Positions 50,700-62,828 of a stretch of 64,000 nucleotides of DNA are shown here, in pieces; positions within the stretch are counted from its first letter, which is position 1; each line of letters opens with the position of its first letter. Position numbers and translations under genes: made by a program. The notes under the pieces were generated by a model. That model was not told the DNA's origin, made no database searches, and worked only from the letters and a program-made list of their open reading frames with translations. Source of the stretch: Maylandia zebra (taxonomy: Eukaryota > Chordata > Actinopteri > Cichliformes > Cichlidae); NCBI RefSeq assembly GCF_041146795.1, contig NC_135177.1:25424060-25488059 (forward strand), written 5' to 3'.

Positions 50700-53600
50700 A
50701 GGAACTAACAACACAGAAAAAGAAAACTTACAAATCATACAGGATCTCTGATTAGGTACGTCAGCTTTCAAGATAAACTCAAAGAAACTTACAGAGTTAC
50801 AAACAGAGGGATCCGTAACCTTTTAGTTCAGTCCAAGGCTAAAACCTGGAGACTAGACTGAAATATTCGACCACTGAAAAAAAGAGTTTGCAAAGAGGAA
50901 CATAGGCTGATTTAAGTTCTTAAATGCAGCAGTAAACAAAACGAGACATTTCCCATAAAACCACAGGCTCAAAATAACTCTGTTGACTAAGACGCAATGA
51001 AACTTGGGGTGGGTTGAAACTTTCCTTTTTTTAAAAATAAATGTATCTGCCTACAGCTATCCACCAGAAAAATATACATTCAAATAAAAAAAACTTACCC
51101 GTTAAGGGGAGAAAGAACGGCACAGCCACGTCAGAAACCAATTTGTCATCCATCAGAACTCTAACTGGAAATGTATTGTGTACCCGAACCATTACACAGT
51201 GATCTTTAACTTTGTGATTTTCAGCTCCTGTGTAGTGAGCATGATGTCAGGTTACTCCTCTCTGCCTCCTTTCATGTTCTGCTCAACGGGGACCTCGTGT
51301 GGTCAAATCAGGGTGATCTCAGTTAGATACTGAGCTATGCTGACTTTGTTTTATTGCCACATGAGAAAAATGCTGATAAAATGCTTAAACACATGTGCAT
51401 TTAGCCAAATCCCAGTTTGAGCCTGTGGGAGCATTTTGAGGATGTAGGGCTCGAACTATTCCATTTTCTATTACATAAATGAAACATTTGCAGGTGTAGA
51501 AATGTCCGCGCTTTCGTTCCACTTTATTTGAAGGAAGTTAACATCACTTTAACAATAAATATTAACTGCCGGACGTGGTAACATTGGTTGTTTTTTAGGG
51601 CACATACATATATGGATTTGCATGTGACAAAAATGGGGGGTATTATACACTTCTGTTTTTTCAGCACACAGAATAGATCTCTGTATTTAACCTTCATGTG
51701 GATTGTCCTAACTTTAAAGTTTAAAGGTTGACTTTGCATTGAAAAATGTGTCCATGGGCATATGAACATATTGCATAAAACTACCTTGAGGACTGTATTT
51801 TACTACAGAGACTGAAAACAGCAAAAGCCTGACTGTTACTGCTGGTGACAAGGTTTTCAAAACTGTGGTTGAAGTGGTTGACATGTCTGCTGTTTGCTTG
51901 TGGTTTGATGGGTAGTACATGTCTGTGACTTCAACATCCTCACTTCTGACTGTCAACCTGCTTGCTTGACAAGGTTTAATTAATGATAAGAGAAAGAAAG
52001 ATTAAAGAAAACACACACACAACATCAATTCCTGTGGTGACTCATGGACTCAGTGAGTCTATAAATGAGTTTCATGTGTGAGTTCAGACTTACTTTATTT
52101 ATCTAACTCAGTTATTTACACGGCATTACCATCCGCATGTTGTTCTTCATTCTGCCTGACTATCTGCTCAACTCTAGTGTGGGCAGTGACATATTAAACT
52201 GAGCTCTAGGCTCAGACTGGTTTCTTTTTACTGCCACTTGTGATTACGGAAGTTATAAAGATCAGCTGAAATACTACCTCATTTTTGTGTGGCTGCAGCA
52301 TACTGACTGGCTCAACAACGCAAGCCTAGTTCCCACCGTGGCTTTTAGCTTCTTTAAAACTTTAAATAAGATCCCGAATGATAACAGTAAAAAATAAAAA
52401 ATGTTGCGCCTCATATCAGTGAGCTCTCATTGGGCCTCCTGAAGAAAGCATCAGCTCAGAGAGGCGCATATCGTTATCTCCACCAGAGTCGAAGGCTACA
52501 TAGTCTCAGATGAACAACTGGGTAATCAGGTCATGTGAGTTTCAAGTTGTTTGAACTCAGCTTGCTTTGCACATGTGAATTAGAAATGTGCACAGCAAGG
52601 TGGAAATAACTGATGCAGGCACAGCTCTGCATCCTCAGCTGTACTCAAGTCAAAGCACACACAATTGTTTCTTATCACAGACAGTGGTCACTGAAAACTC
52701 AGTGCTTTGATTTAGTTCAAATATGGACCCAAATGCAAAAAGCTGTATTATAAAAGCTGATATTAAACAAAGGAGAATAATTCAAAAATGCTAGTTACAG
52801 GAATACAATTAAATTAAAGTAAATTACATAAAAAAAATCTTTAGAGGGCTGACTAGGGAAGTGGAGACTGTTGGAAGAATGCACAGGTGCACTCAAGATA
52901 ATCTCAGGGGGAAGCAAAACTTAAAATGAACCACAAGAGTCAACCAGCTGCTGAAGTAAAATGGGAAATAACTTATTAGACACCTACTAAACACAGAAAG
53001 AAGAAACTCACAGTAAAACGTGGCACAGAGATGATGGATTTGGCAGATGCAAAGCCAAAGGGGAATTCTGCCACAGACAGGAACTGAACCTGCAACTTTC
53101 TACTTGTTGAGCAATTTTTTAACCACTAAAGCTCTCCACTAGACTGAGAATAAATGGAGAAACCAGAGATTTTAATAACGGATCCAACTTATAACGTATA
53201 AGATGCAAGAATAAAAAAAATGGGGAATAAACCTAAAGCGAACCTATACTCAACTAAAAACCAGTGGGTCCCTAATTACTGTAAACATAGTGGTGATGCA
53301 TTAAAAAAAAAATGAAATCCAAATCAGCACTGGTAATATTTGTGCTGCTGATCAGTTTCTCCCAAAATATTCTCGCAGGTCTTGAGTGAAGCCATGAAAC
53401 ACTGCGACCTGTGGTTTTCCACAGTGGACAGTCAGTGTTGGTTACAATAGAAAAGCATTTATGACCTTATAATTCATTAAATCAGTCAAAACTTTTATTG
53501 CATCCAATAGATCACACAACAAGTGTGAGATACAAATCAACACAAGTTAATGATTACTGATCTGATTAAGTAATCCTATCGAGGAGTGATGAGTGGTAGC
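50700..53600. other. Intergenic; no gene established
   Basis: Upstream region of the ITIM receptor. Includes a possible exon-like minus-strand frame at about 51780-51955 (Thr/Ser-rich, then a hydrophobic stretch) that I could not place in any family. The rest is AT-rich, with short phrases repeated from the duplicated flanks, for example 'ggggacctcgtgtggtcaaa' at about 51290. Confidence 0.4.
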
Positions 53601-54017
53601 ATCAAAGTATGCTTCTGTGAAATAATGATTTATACAAAGTGGTTGATTTTTTAATTAAGCATCCAGAGTCACTTATCGGGGAAAAGAACCTGAAAGGAAA
53701 AACAAAACAGGCTAAATTAATTAAATTATAAAAACAGATAAAGCAATGATACAAAAATACATTGTGCCTTAACAATAAGGCAAACAAATAGAAATAATTT
53801 ATCTCACTGGTCATATCTCACATGCTCTTTGTCTTATATTAGCCCTTTCAGAGTGAGTGCATAGATGACCAACCCTGAGGATGACCCACAGGGAGCAATG
53901 CAGGATGCTTTAGTGAGAAAAGAGAACAACTGCCATCACTACATTGTAAAATATATGAAATGATGACAAAATAAAGGCTGTACTATTATTGAATTAGTGC
54001 ATTCTTTGGTTTCTTAC

Positions 54018-54266
54018 CTCTCAGATCCAGAACTGTGGAGCTTTCCATCATGGTCACTGCGTTTTTGGCAGTGCAGGTGTAATTTCCAGTGTTTTCTGCC
54101 CCTAACCTCTCTATGATATACAATGAGTTATAAACATGCGTCTCATTGCCATTAAACATCCAGCTGAAGTGTGCTGGTGAGACCGAGTCTGCAGTGCACT
54201 GCAACATTATACTGTGACCTTGAGGAGCAGCTGAGGGTCCGCTGATTAACAGGTTGTATGGTCCAA
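54018..54266 (-). CDS. CEACAM-like gene: second C2 exon
   Basis: 249 nt, phase 1 at both ends. [40 protein letters not shown] and [13 protein letters not shown], with both Ig Cys and the core Trp. Confidence 0.82.
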
Positions 54267-54414
54267 CTGCACAATTAAAATACAGTGTTAGGGACATTCA
54301 GACTATTACTGCTAATATAGCTGTCTTTAAAAAAAGTTAAAGTAAATTAATTTTAACTTGATTTATTCATGTTTTCTTTAATAGAAACACTGTGAATGCA
54401 CGGTGAATACTCAC

Positions 54415-54700
54415 AGCTGACAGTGAGATTATGGGTCGCAGTCATGGTGCTGACCGGGTTGCTGACTCTACACTGATAGGTGCCGCGGTCAGAAATGTGA
54501 ACAGGCTGTATGGACGCTGTCTTGTTGTCCAGGGAAAAGCTGACACCGCCACTGGGATTAAGAGGCTGGCCATCTTTTATCCACTCTCTGGAGCTGATGG
54601 AGCCAGAGGCCTCACAGGTGAGGTTGGTGGAGCTTTCATCTTCTTATCAGGATGGCTGTGGGGCTGCGGATGGTGGCTCCAGACGATAAAAAGTGTCAAC
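54415..54700 (-). pseudogene. CEACAM-like gene: first C2 exon with frameshift
   Basis: [20 protein letters not shown] and [20 protein letters not shown] are in one frame. GATIRSPTAILI, which should directly precede them, is in another because of a single extra base. The acceptor side could not be fixed. Confidence 0.7.
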
Positions 54701-55248
54701 TTTGGGTGAAATGATGGAAAAAGAAGCAACACAGTTTGTGTGAAACATATATGTGTCACTTTAAGTAACATTTTGTGTGACAGTAACTTTAAAATGACAT
54801 AAATCTATCAAACAGCTTCACCTTCATGATTTCATTGGGTCATAATTCATTAATTATGTTCCAATTTCAGATAGATTTTTAACTGTCTAACATTTAAAAT
54901 GGTAGATATTTATTTTTCTGTTTGAATTTCTATTATTTTTTATTATTAAAGTGTACAAGTATGAATATCGTGGTGGTAGAGTGTAATTGAACTGCATCCT
55001 GTAAATCCAGTGCAATCTAACAACAACCCAAACTTTAATTTATATGTTAGTCCTTTGGGACCCTGTTTCACACACTTTCCCTCTCAGTATAAGCATACAC
55101 TCTGTTTTCCTTGTCATGTTTGTTTTATGAATGTGTTATCAAAAGGAAATTCAAAAGGAGTTTTGCATGTTTGACTATCATTAGGCATCTACTGGTATAG
55201 GGCACACAAGGTTTGGTGCCCTATACAAATGTATAAAGACTAACCCAC

Positions 55249-55557
55249 CATACACAGTCAGATTGGTCCTCCCCTGTTTTGGCAGCCCTGCATCTGGTGT
55301 GATGGTGATAGTGTACTCCACGCTGTCCTCCAGTGCCAGGTTTCTGAGCTCCAGGGACCCCGTGGCTCGGTCTAATGAGATCCTGCCGGCATATCCAGGA
55401 TCAGTGATGTTGATGCTGGTGGAACTGATGATGTTCACCCCATTGAATCTCCAGCTTACTGAGAGGAATGGTTTCTCTGGAGGTCTGAGAGTGGTGGTGA
55501 ACTTCACTGTGCCTGCTACAGCTCCACTCAGGGGTCCAGTGGGTAATATACCCTCAC
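55249..55557 (-). CDS. CEACAM-like gene: N-terminal V-type exon
   Basis: 309 nt, phase 1 at both ends, open throughout. PEKPFLSVSWRFNGVNII and GYAGRISLDRATGSLELR match the fish CEACAM N-domain pattern. It ends TVY with donor gtgggt. Confidence 0.8.
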
Positions 55558-55657
55558 CTACACACATACCTGATTAACACAAAAAAAATTACAGAAGACT
55601 GAAAAAAAAATCCCCATTCCTTTATTTCTGTCTACACATCAGGTGAATTTAGCCTAC

Positions 55658-55721
55658 CTGATAAAAGAAGCATAACTGCAGTCCATGGGATGGTCTTGTC
55701 CAATACTGACTTTTCTGACAT
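55658..55721 (-). CDS. CEACAM-like gene: leader exon
   Basis: 64 nt from ATG to a phase-1 donor (TTATCAG before gtaggc). Hydrophobic WTAVMLLLSG core. Confidence 0.75.
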
Positions 55722-56069
55722 TGTCTCTCTGCCTTCTGAAATCAAAAACAGAAAGAGTCTCAGGAGCTCTTGCTCTTTTATTGACCCACATCACAGGACC
55801 CTCTACAGCCCCCCCCCCACTCAGTAAGGAAAACCACTAAGATCCTTTGTGAAGCTGTTGTGTTGTGTGTACATACATACAGAAATGGAATTTGGAAAAA
55901 AAAAAAACAGGATTTAATCTGAACAGGAAAAAAAACAAAACACGATCAAGCTTTTGACAGACCATATAAAATGCACCTTATTCAAGTATAGATGGATAAA
56001 CTAATTTTTCACAAGTTTTCTCCAAATGTTTTAGCCTTAGACAACAAAATAAATAAAAAAAATGGTAGG

Positions 56070-56260
56070 GGGCATATCCTGCCGGCATATTCAGGATCAG
56101 CTTCTGTACTAAAATAAAACAACTTTAAAATGTAATGACTGCATTCCCTTCCTAGTTCTTTTATTTCTTCTAAAGCAAAGTATTTGTGAATTATTTTTTA
56201 AACATATATAAACATCTGAAGAAGGTTTATGAGTCATGATGCTGGTGGTGCCTTTTATGT
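56070..56260 (-). pseudogene. Fragment of a second CEACAM-like V exon
   Basis: 'cctgccggcatattcaggat' at about 56080 repeats 'cctgccggcatatccaggat' of the V exon at 55383. 'gatgctggtggtgcc' at about 56238 repeats 'gatgctggtggaact'. The two pieces are separated by unrelated AT-rich sequence, so only shreds of a duplicate remain. Confidence 0.55.
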
Positions 56261-56399
56261 TAACGGAGAGTTTTATGTGCTCCCCGCTAACTGGGTTTGG
56301 GTCTCTTTTTGATGCAACTGCAGTGATCCATAGCTTTCCTTGCAGAGGAGGATCAAAGAGGAGACACTCAGACTCCTTCAGACAGCCTTACAAACAAAT

Positions 56400-58780
56400 C
56401 ATTTCCTTCAGTGCTTCCAGAATGAATGATTTATTAAAAGAAATAAAGATCTTATGTAATGTGTAAATATGTTCCTTTGTAATCATTCATGCACAATGAA
56501 GTATTGTTCGACTTGTATGACTGCCCTAATGCTGTGAGGCACCCATCAGATCAGCTGAAGAGATAAATGATTGACAGTGTGTCACAGTATAGTTCCTGAA
56601 AACAGAATTATAATGTGTTTTTGTGAGTGGGCATTGCATTGTAAATATGATATTATACGGTAAACTGGGTGTGTTAGGGATTTAAATAACTGTAGCAACA
56701 TTTCTATTGTGACCTGCAGTAAAAACTATATTTTGTTACACAGGTAAATTAGTTTTCTTGTAGATGCACTGGTGTCATAATGTATTAGAGCACAATTCTT
56801 TTTACAGTTTGTCAAAAAAACATTTAAAATTACAAAAATTAGTCAATCAAAATAACAGAAGAGAAATGATTTGTCCCACATTTTGTTAGTTTAAATCGCT
56901 GTAAATCTGTTATTTTGTTCATATAATTTTATAATAATATATTTGCTCACATAATTTCAAATGTAAGAATAATTGTATTCCATTTTAAGCGTTTTTCATA
57001 TATCGAGTAATTTTCTTATGTTTTTTATGATTCCTGCATATTTTGTGTGGCTTGATATGCCACAATAATATCTATCAGACAAACTCTACAGCTTAACAAA
57101 TCAAGCAAACCTTATGATATAGTAACAGTGAATGAATGTTAAGTCTGTTCCATAAAACAAATGCAAATTTGAGACTTTTACCTAAAATGTCGCTCTGTGA
57201 TGTATTTATCCAATTATTTTACTCTTCAGAGAAATGCTTCTGTATACTGTATGATAAATTAAATTCAGGTGACTCGATGTATTTGAATATAACATATTTA
57301 GTTGTTTGGATCACTTTGAGTTTTAAATTAGTCCTCGCCTCAACAACACACGTGCAATTTTTAAGAAGAGGGAAAATAAATAACTCTAATAATAGATATA
57401 TAAATACCTTCAAAATATGGTGAAAATGTTAAACTATAGAAATGTTTTCATTATGAAATTTGTTAAAGAACAATTATAATATAAGAAAACTGAGATTAGT
57501 GACTGTATCAACAACAATGACAACAATAAAAACATTTGTTAAATAATAAGTATTTAGAAGAAAATCTGGATTGAGAGCTTGAAATATTTGCCATCAAAGC
57601 ACTTCTATCACAAGCTGATGCTGATTCAATGAGAATAACATTAATGTAACATATATTAATATGCCACAACTCTCAGATAAATCAGATTAATCCATTTTCA
57701 TAATGTTGGTTTGCCATGTTTAAACTGTGAAGGTTCCCTTCAGTGAGTTACCCTCTTATTATCAAAGATCATTTTCTGTTGTTTCATGTGCATTATCAAT
57801 ATATTTGCAAAGTCTAGTAAACGGGATGGTGATTTTCCATCTGGATCTACAAAAAGTACTGGGAACCAGCAATCCTTTCAGCAGCAGGAGGGAGAGAGCT
57901 ACAGACTGCAAAAAATAACTGTCACTACATTTGCATTGTTTTTCTCCAACACAGTTAGCATTAATTTAGTCAGTATATGCAAGAAACAATGGCAATTTAT
58001 TTTAAGAATCAACAGGGCAAACAGTTTGGGGACTTCCTGCATAATCTGGAATTTCTTTGACACTTATAATAATATAAAGATATAAGCTAGAATCACTTAA
58101 TACTTTCAAATTACATCAACTGACTAAAGCTCATTAAATAAAAAGTGAATTTAAGATATGGCACATGAAAAGAGTAAAAGAGATAAGCAGTTTAAGAATA
58201 TTGTTATTGCTGTATGAGCTTTAAAGATAAGATTAGCTGAGTAACATTCAAAGAAATGCAGAACAACTTGACCTTATGTATGTGGTCATCACCATCTGAT
58301 GAAGAAGTGACCAATATTGTGAGTATTAATTTGGCTGGAAAGCATTACAATCAGCTTATCACCTTTATCGTTACAGTATCTAACATCAACACTCACAGCT
58401 TGTAAAATTAGATAAGGTGATGCTTAAAGAGCTTTGAGGGGAAACAAAAACTCCACAAAGGAGGTCACAAATTGTCTTCTTTGTGTACAATCAACCCCCT
58501 CGGTGACTGCATTCACAGAGTCACTCAATTTCCTTTCAAACCAACAGTCAGCCATAAAATGCCGGCTCACTGGGAGGAAATTTCGTCAACAGTGCCTCAT
58601 CAGTCCTGCAATCAGCCCACTCCACCTCCAGTGTGATCACTGTCAGTGTGACCAGTATCAGTGTGAGTGTGAATGCAAAGCGAAGCCAACACTTCCTCAA
58701 GTCGTTTGATCATTGTAGTGTTTCTGAGTCTATAAGATTAATCCATTTAGATTAAACATTTTGACAGCTATGGGATGAAT
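56400..58780. other. No gene recognised
   Basis: Strongly AT-rich, with only short open frames on both strands. I see no splice-bounded exon, transposase or RNA gene. Confidence 0.5.
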
Positions 58781-58782
58781 TT

Positions 58783-59090
58783 CATCTGTGTGGAGTTTGT
58801 GCACTGATGTTTGGTCCCCCCTATACCTGTGTGGATTCTTTCTGGCTTCCTCCCACAATCCAGACACATGCATGTTAAGATTAAATGGTGGTTTTTAATG
58901 GCGATTCACAGCCATAGCTGTAAATGTGAATGGTTGTCTGTCTCTGTATCTTGTAAGCTGTGACAAATTAGTGACATTTCCAGGGTGTACCTCCCCTCTT
59001 GCCTCATGATAGCTGGGATATTCTACAGGCAACTGACCCTCAACTGGATACGCAGAAGAAAACTGATAGATGAATGGATCCAACTGCAGG
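58783..59090 (+). repeat. Degenerate copy of a ubiquitous teleost interspersed repeat
   Basis: Contains in order 'tgtgtggagtttgtgcactg', 'ggcttcctcccacaatccag', 'gtgaatggttgtctgtctct', 'catttccagggtgtacctcc', 'gatagctgggata' and 'gaaaactgatagatgaatgg'. These are diverged versions of the standard fish repeat phrases ending in the GATGAATGG-type tail. Not coding. Confidence 0.75.
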
Positions 59091-59099
59091 GAAATGTGG

Positions 59100-61085
59100 T
59101 ACACAAATTGCTGGTTTGCATCTGCAGATTACAAATATTCTCCCAATAAGCTAAGGCTGCATTAACACGGTCTTTTGTTTTGTTGGCTTTTTGCCTGTTG
59201 GATAGTGATGTTAAAGATGGATAGAAAAGTAGGGAGAGAGAAAGATGGGAAAGACACACAGCAAAGGGATGTGGATTGAGCTTGAACCCAGGACACTGCT
59301 CTTCAGCCTCCAGCAGCATGCGGCCTCACGTGGCACCACTGACCTGAAATGGTGCTCAATTTGGTGGCCTTAATACAGGCTGGAAAAAACTTCATACTTG
59401 TATTGCTTTTTTTTTGTTTTTTGTTTTTGCCTATTTTCACAAGTAAAGTTAGGTGTATTTATCCCTCTGTAGTAAGCTGTGACAGAAGCAATCATACAAA
59501 AGGCACTCTTTTTAAAAGCTTTATTGGGAATGCATTTACATACAGATACATGCTGTGTCTTATAATAAAGACAAGGTGTAAAAATAAAACTCACATTCTT
59601 TAAACACCTTATAATTATTTTAATTACTTGGACCTTTTTGCACACTTAACACATGTATTAATTAATTTATTTATTCTTTTCTAAAATGTATTTACTAAGA
59701 ACCCGAGTCCTTTTTTCTGTTCTTCGTTGTTTTCATTCCGAGGAGGAGAAGTTAAGAAGTCATTAAAAGGATGATTCAGTATTTATGTTGAAAACTACGT
59801 CTGCAGAAACATTCAGACTCACCTTTGTGGGAAATGAATACAAATCGTTCTGTACTGATTTCTTGTACAGCTCTGAATGGATCTGCTTCACACTCATTTT
59901 TGCCAAGGAGTCAGAACAGAGCTATGTTAGAGCTAATGATTCACTTATGATTGGCTATTAAGTGTTTCTATTGCAATGGAATAAGACAAGAATTTGAATG
60001 AGCTGAAGAGAAACCTTTTCAAATGTTGTATTTTTGTTGTTTACTCTAAAAACAAAAATCCCATTGTTAAAACATGGTGAGCCTGCTTTGACTAAAAAGT
60101 CAATCAACTATTTAGATAAACCTTTGAAGTTACAATGTAAAACAAAATTATATTAACTTTTTTACTTTCATTATTCATTTTCCCATGCTGTCAAACTCAC
60201 TACTGACATCATTACTCTGATCAAGTCATTTTGTTGGTTGTCTTCTACGAGACAATCAACCTCCGTGAGAGTCTAAGTGCTCTTCTTTCTTTCTGACTTT
60301 CATCCATGCGACCCGCCTCCTCCCCATCTCAGTCTCATCCTGGTCCCTCAGAGCCACATCAAAGGCTCCATCTTCATCTTCACCAAAACCAGCATCTATA
60401 CCCTTTTAAATGTTTCTGCTATGATAAATCATTGGAGTCTAATCTACAAATAACTTAATTACCTTCTGTGTTCAGTTTTTCCAAACCATGTCTGATTATT
60501 GAAATAGAGATGGTTAAAAAAAGAAAAAAGCCCCAAAGCTCAGACTCACAAACACACAGATGTGAGTGGGCTCAGGGTGCGACACTCGCTCTGTTTCATT
60601 CTTTAATCTAACAGGATGTGATTACAGTAAGTTGTTTGTTTCCCATTGCAGTGCAATGAATACTTTGCTTTATTTTGCATACTTTGTATCTTCTGTTTTG
60701 TTGAATAAGATAAAAATAACAGGCTGTCTTTAATCTGTTTCAATACTGTTCTCAGTTTCACACAATAGAATAATTTTCCTCTTTATGTTAGACCAGGCTG
60801 ATATACTCAGAAAGTGAATAATGACCATTCAGTGCTTTAAAACCGCTAGGATGTCTGATGACTGATCATTTATTAAACCCTGAGCCATTTAATACTGCGG
60901 AGTCTGGATCTCTTGCACCACTGGAGCCTACAGGTCATGTTATTTACAGTCTATGAGGCTTATGGGCTCAGATTTTAGGATGAGCTTCAATATAACCTTT
61001 AGAGCCATAGTTTCTGCTGAAACAGGTGGAATTTGTACAGAGTCCGATAATAACTGGCAGGTGTGCTGTACTGTTGCCATAAACT
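59100..61085. other. No gene recognised
   Basis: AT-rich intergenic sequence. Short frames at 59349-59645 overlap on both strands and have no recognisable domain. Confidence 0.5.
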
Positions 61086-61088
61086 CAC

Positions 61089-62503
61089 ACTGGATGAAAA
61101 GATTCACCGGCCGGCTGATTTCATAACTGACACATTGCACCTGAATGGTTCCTGATCATAACAGGTCACACTGATGATAGTGAGAGTGGAGCCTCCATCA
61201 GTGAGCTGAACTCTGGCACCTTCTGTAACCTCAGAGCTGTCATTCAGTCAGAGGGAAGAGAGGAAGGATCCAGAGGAGGAGCAGGACAGAGTGACAGAAC
61301 TGCTGAACTCCAGCAAAACTTTGTGGTTTGAAATCACCGACACATCTGCGACTGCAGCCGAGGGTGGAAAAAGGAATAAAAATGGGATGTAGGACGAATA
61401 TTGTAACAATTTATCTTACTAAAAACTTACTCTGAACTGAAGCTTGAGATGGTTGATTTCACTGAGTTTCATCATTCAAGGCCTGACTGATGTAACATGC
61501 ATGAGTCTGAGCTGTGGTCCAGTATGGGTGAGCTTAACACCATTCAAAAACCAGTAAAACAGGGCAGAAGGTCTGGAGATGGCCCAGCATGTCAGCCTGA
61601 TGTTCAATCCTTCCTCGTAGTATTCTCCTGATGGAGATGTCCTCAGAATTATATTTTCTGGCGACCTGGTAAAAAGCGGTAAGCGGTACAGAATTATCAA
61701 CTTTTACGTGAAGAACTGCATAAATGAACTAAATACAGTTATTTATTTATTCACTATGAACCACATGATGCAAAAAATTTAACAGTAGTTCACACAAGAA
61801 AGCAAGAAAGATAATGTTTTGTAGTAATTATAATTCAAGCTGAAGAAATTTAAAAAGCTATATAATAGACACGATAACTCACAGCTGATGGAGAGCTTCA
61901 CCAGATTGCTGATGTCATTACTGAAATTATTAAACACATAACACATGAATGGCCCCTGGTCATAGCGGGTGATGTTGATTATAGTGAGAGTGGCGTCTTC
62001 ATCAGTGAACTGAACTCTTGCATTGGCTGTGACCTCAGAGCTGCTGTTCAGCCAGAAGAAGGAGGGGGAGGAGCAGGACAGCCTGATGCAGCTGTTGAAC
62101 TCTGATAGATCTGTGGTGTTAGCAGTCAGCACCACACTGGAGATTTCAGCTATAAGAAAAGAAAATGAAACGATGTTAGGTGTTACTGATTATTTATCAA
62201 ACAAAACCATTTGTGTTAATAACATTTGATTAAATATGTCAGTACAGTTATAGTTTCAGCTTGAAGTGTGATTCCTCTGACTTCTGCTGTTTAAGGCCTG
62301 ACAGATGTAGTTTCCTCTGTGACTCTTCTGAACGTTCACCAGCCTGAGCTTTGATCCAGCATCAGAGAGCAGGCCTCTATTCAGAAACAACTTAATTTCA
62401 GGAACAGGACCTGAGTCAACTGAACAGATGAGGTTCATGTCAGATCCTTCGTCGTAATATTCTTGGTATGGACACTGGGTCAGATGAATGTTTTCTGGTC
62501 CAT
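61089..62503 (-). pseudogene. CEACAM5-like Ig exon series, partly decayed
   Basis: Four Ig exons alternate between two types on the minus strand. Type B at 62503-62256 (GPENIHLTQCPYQEYYDEGS, both Cys) ends in TGA where other copies continue QTSQP. Type A at 62149-61883 is open and phase 1 at both ends (RLSCSSPSFFWLNSSSEV, TRYDQGPFMCYV). Type B at about 61665-61480 has a shifted start and a deletion before its second Cys. Type A at 61351-61089 has TGA in place of the core Trp (about 61250) and a one-base shift near its end. Such A-B repeats are known from fish CEACAM5-like proteins. The gene should continue past the right edge. At least three of the four exons are damaged. Confidence 0.78.
61883..62149 (-). 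CDS. CEACAM5-like type A Ig exon, open
   Basis: 267 nt, phase 1 in and out, acceptor cttatag and donor gtgagt. Reads EISSVVLTANTTDLSEFNSC and VKLSIS. The C'-side loop is a few residues shorter than usual, without breaking the frame. It is the best-preserved exon of this series. Confidence 0.75.
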
Positions 62504-62592
62504 CTGCAGCGAGAAACATAAAAAAGATATTGTCATTAATAAAATATGAGGCAAAAACTGAAAATAATAACAAGATTAAAAAAATTACAGGC

Positions 62593-62594
<2 letters not shown>

Positions 62595-62641
<47 letters not shown>

Positions 62642-62777
62642 ACTTTTCATACAAAAAAAAAATGTAGCACAAAGTGCTTTACATGGTTAAAAGCAGCCCA
62701 CCCCACCCCACCCTCCAACTCACTCCCCACACTCTCATTAACATAAACAATGTGAATACACACATATCCCCCCCCCC

Positions 62778-62828
<51 letters not shown>

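Larger units (their letters stand above)
53673..55721 (-). pseudogene. CEACAM-like gene, probably disrupted in one Ig exon
   Basis: Minus-strand order: leader 55721-55658 (MSEKSVLDKTIPWTAVMLLL), N-terminal V-type exon 55557-55249, C2-type exon about 54700-54415, C2-type exon 54266-54018, and a 17-nt last exon 53689-53673 giving a short SFPR end. All phases are 1, as in CEACAM genes. V exon: LPTGPLSGAVAGTVKFTTTL, WRFNGVNIISSTSINITDPG and GSLELRNLALEDS lack the Ig Cys, as usual for CEACAM N domains. The first C2 exon has an extra base in the AAGAAG region (about 54640-54645) that breaks the frame before [11 protein letters not shown], and its 5' end is unclear. No membrane helix was seen, so a working product would be secreted. 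A correct alternative splice is possible. Confidence 0.75.

Noticed and set aside
53030..53150. tRNA-like or tRNA-derived SINE segment
   Set aside because: A GTTCGA-like phrase and 'ttaaccactaaagctc' recall a tRNA-like repeat, but no A box and B box spacing or cloverleaf could be built.
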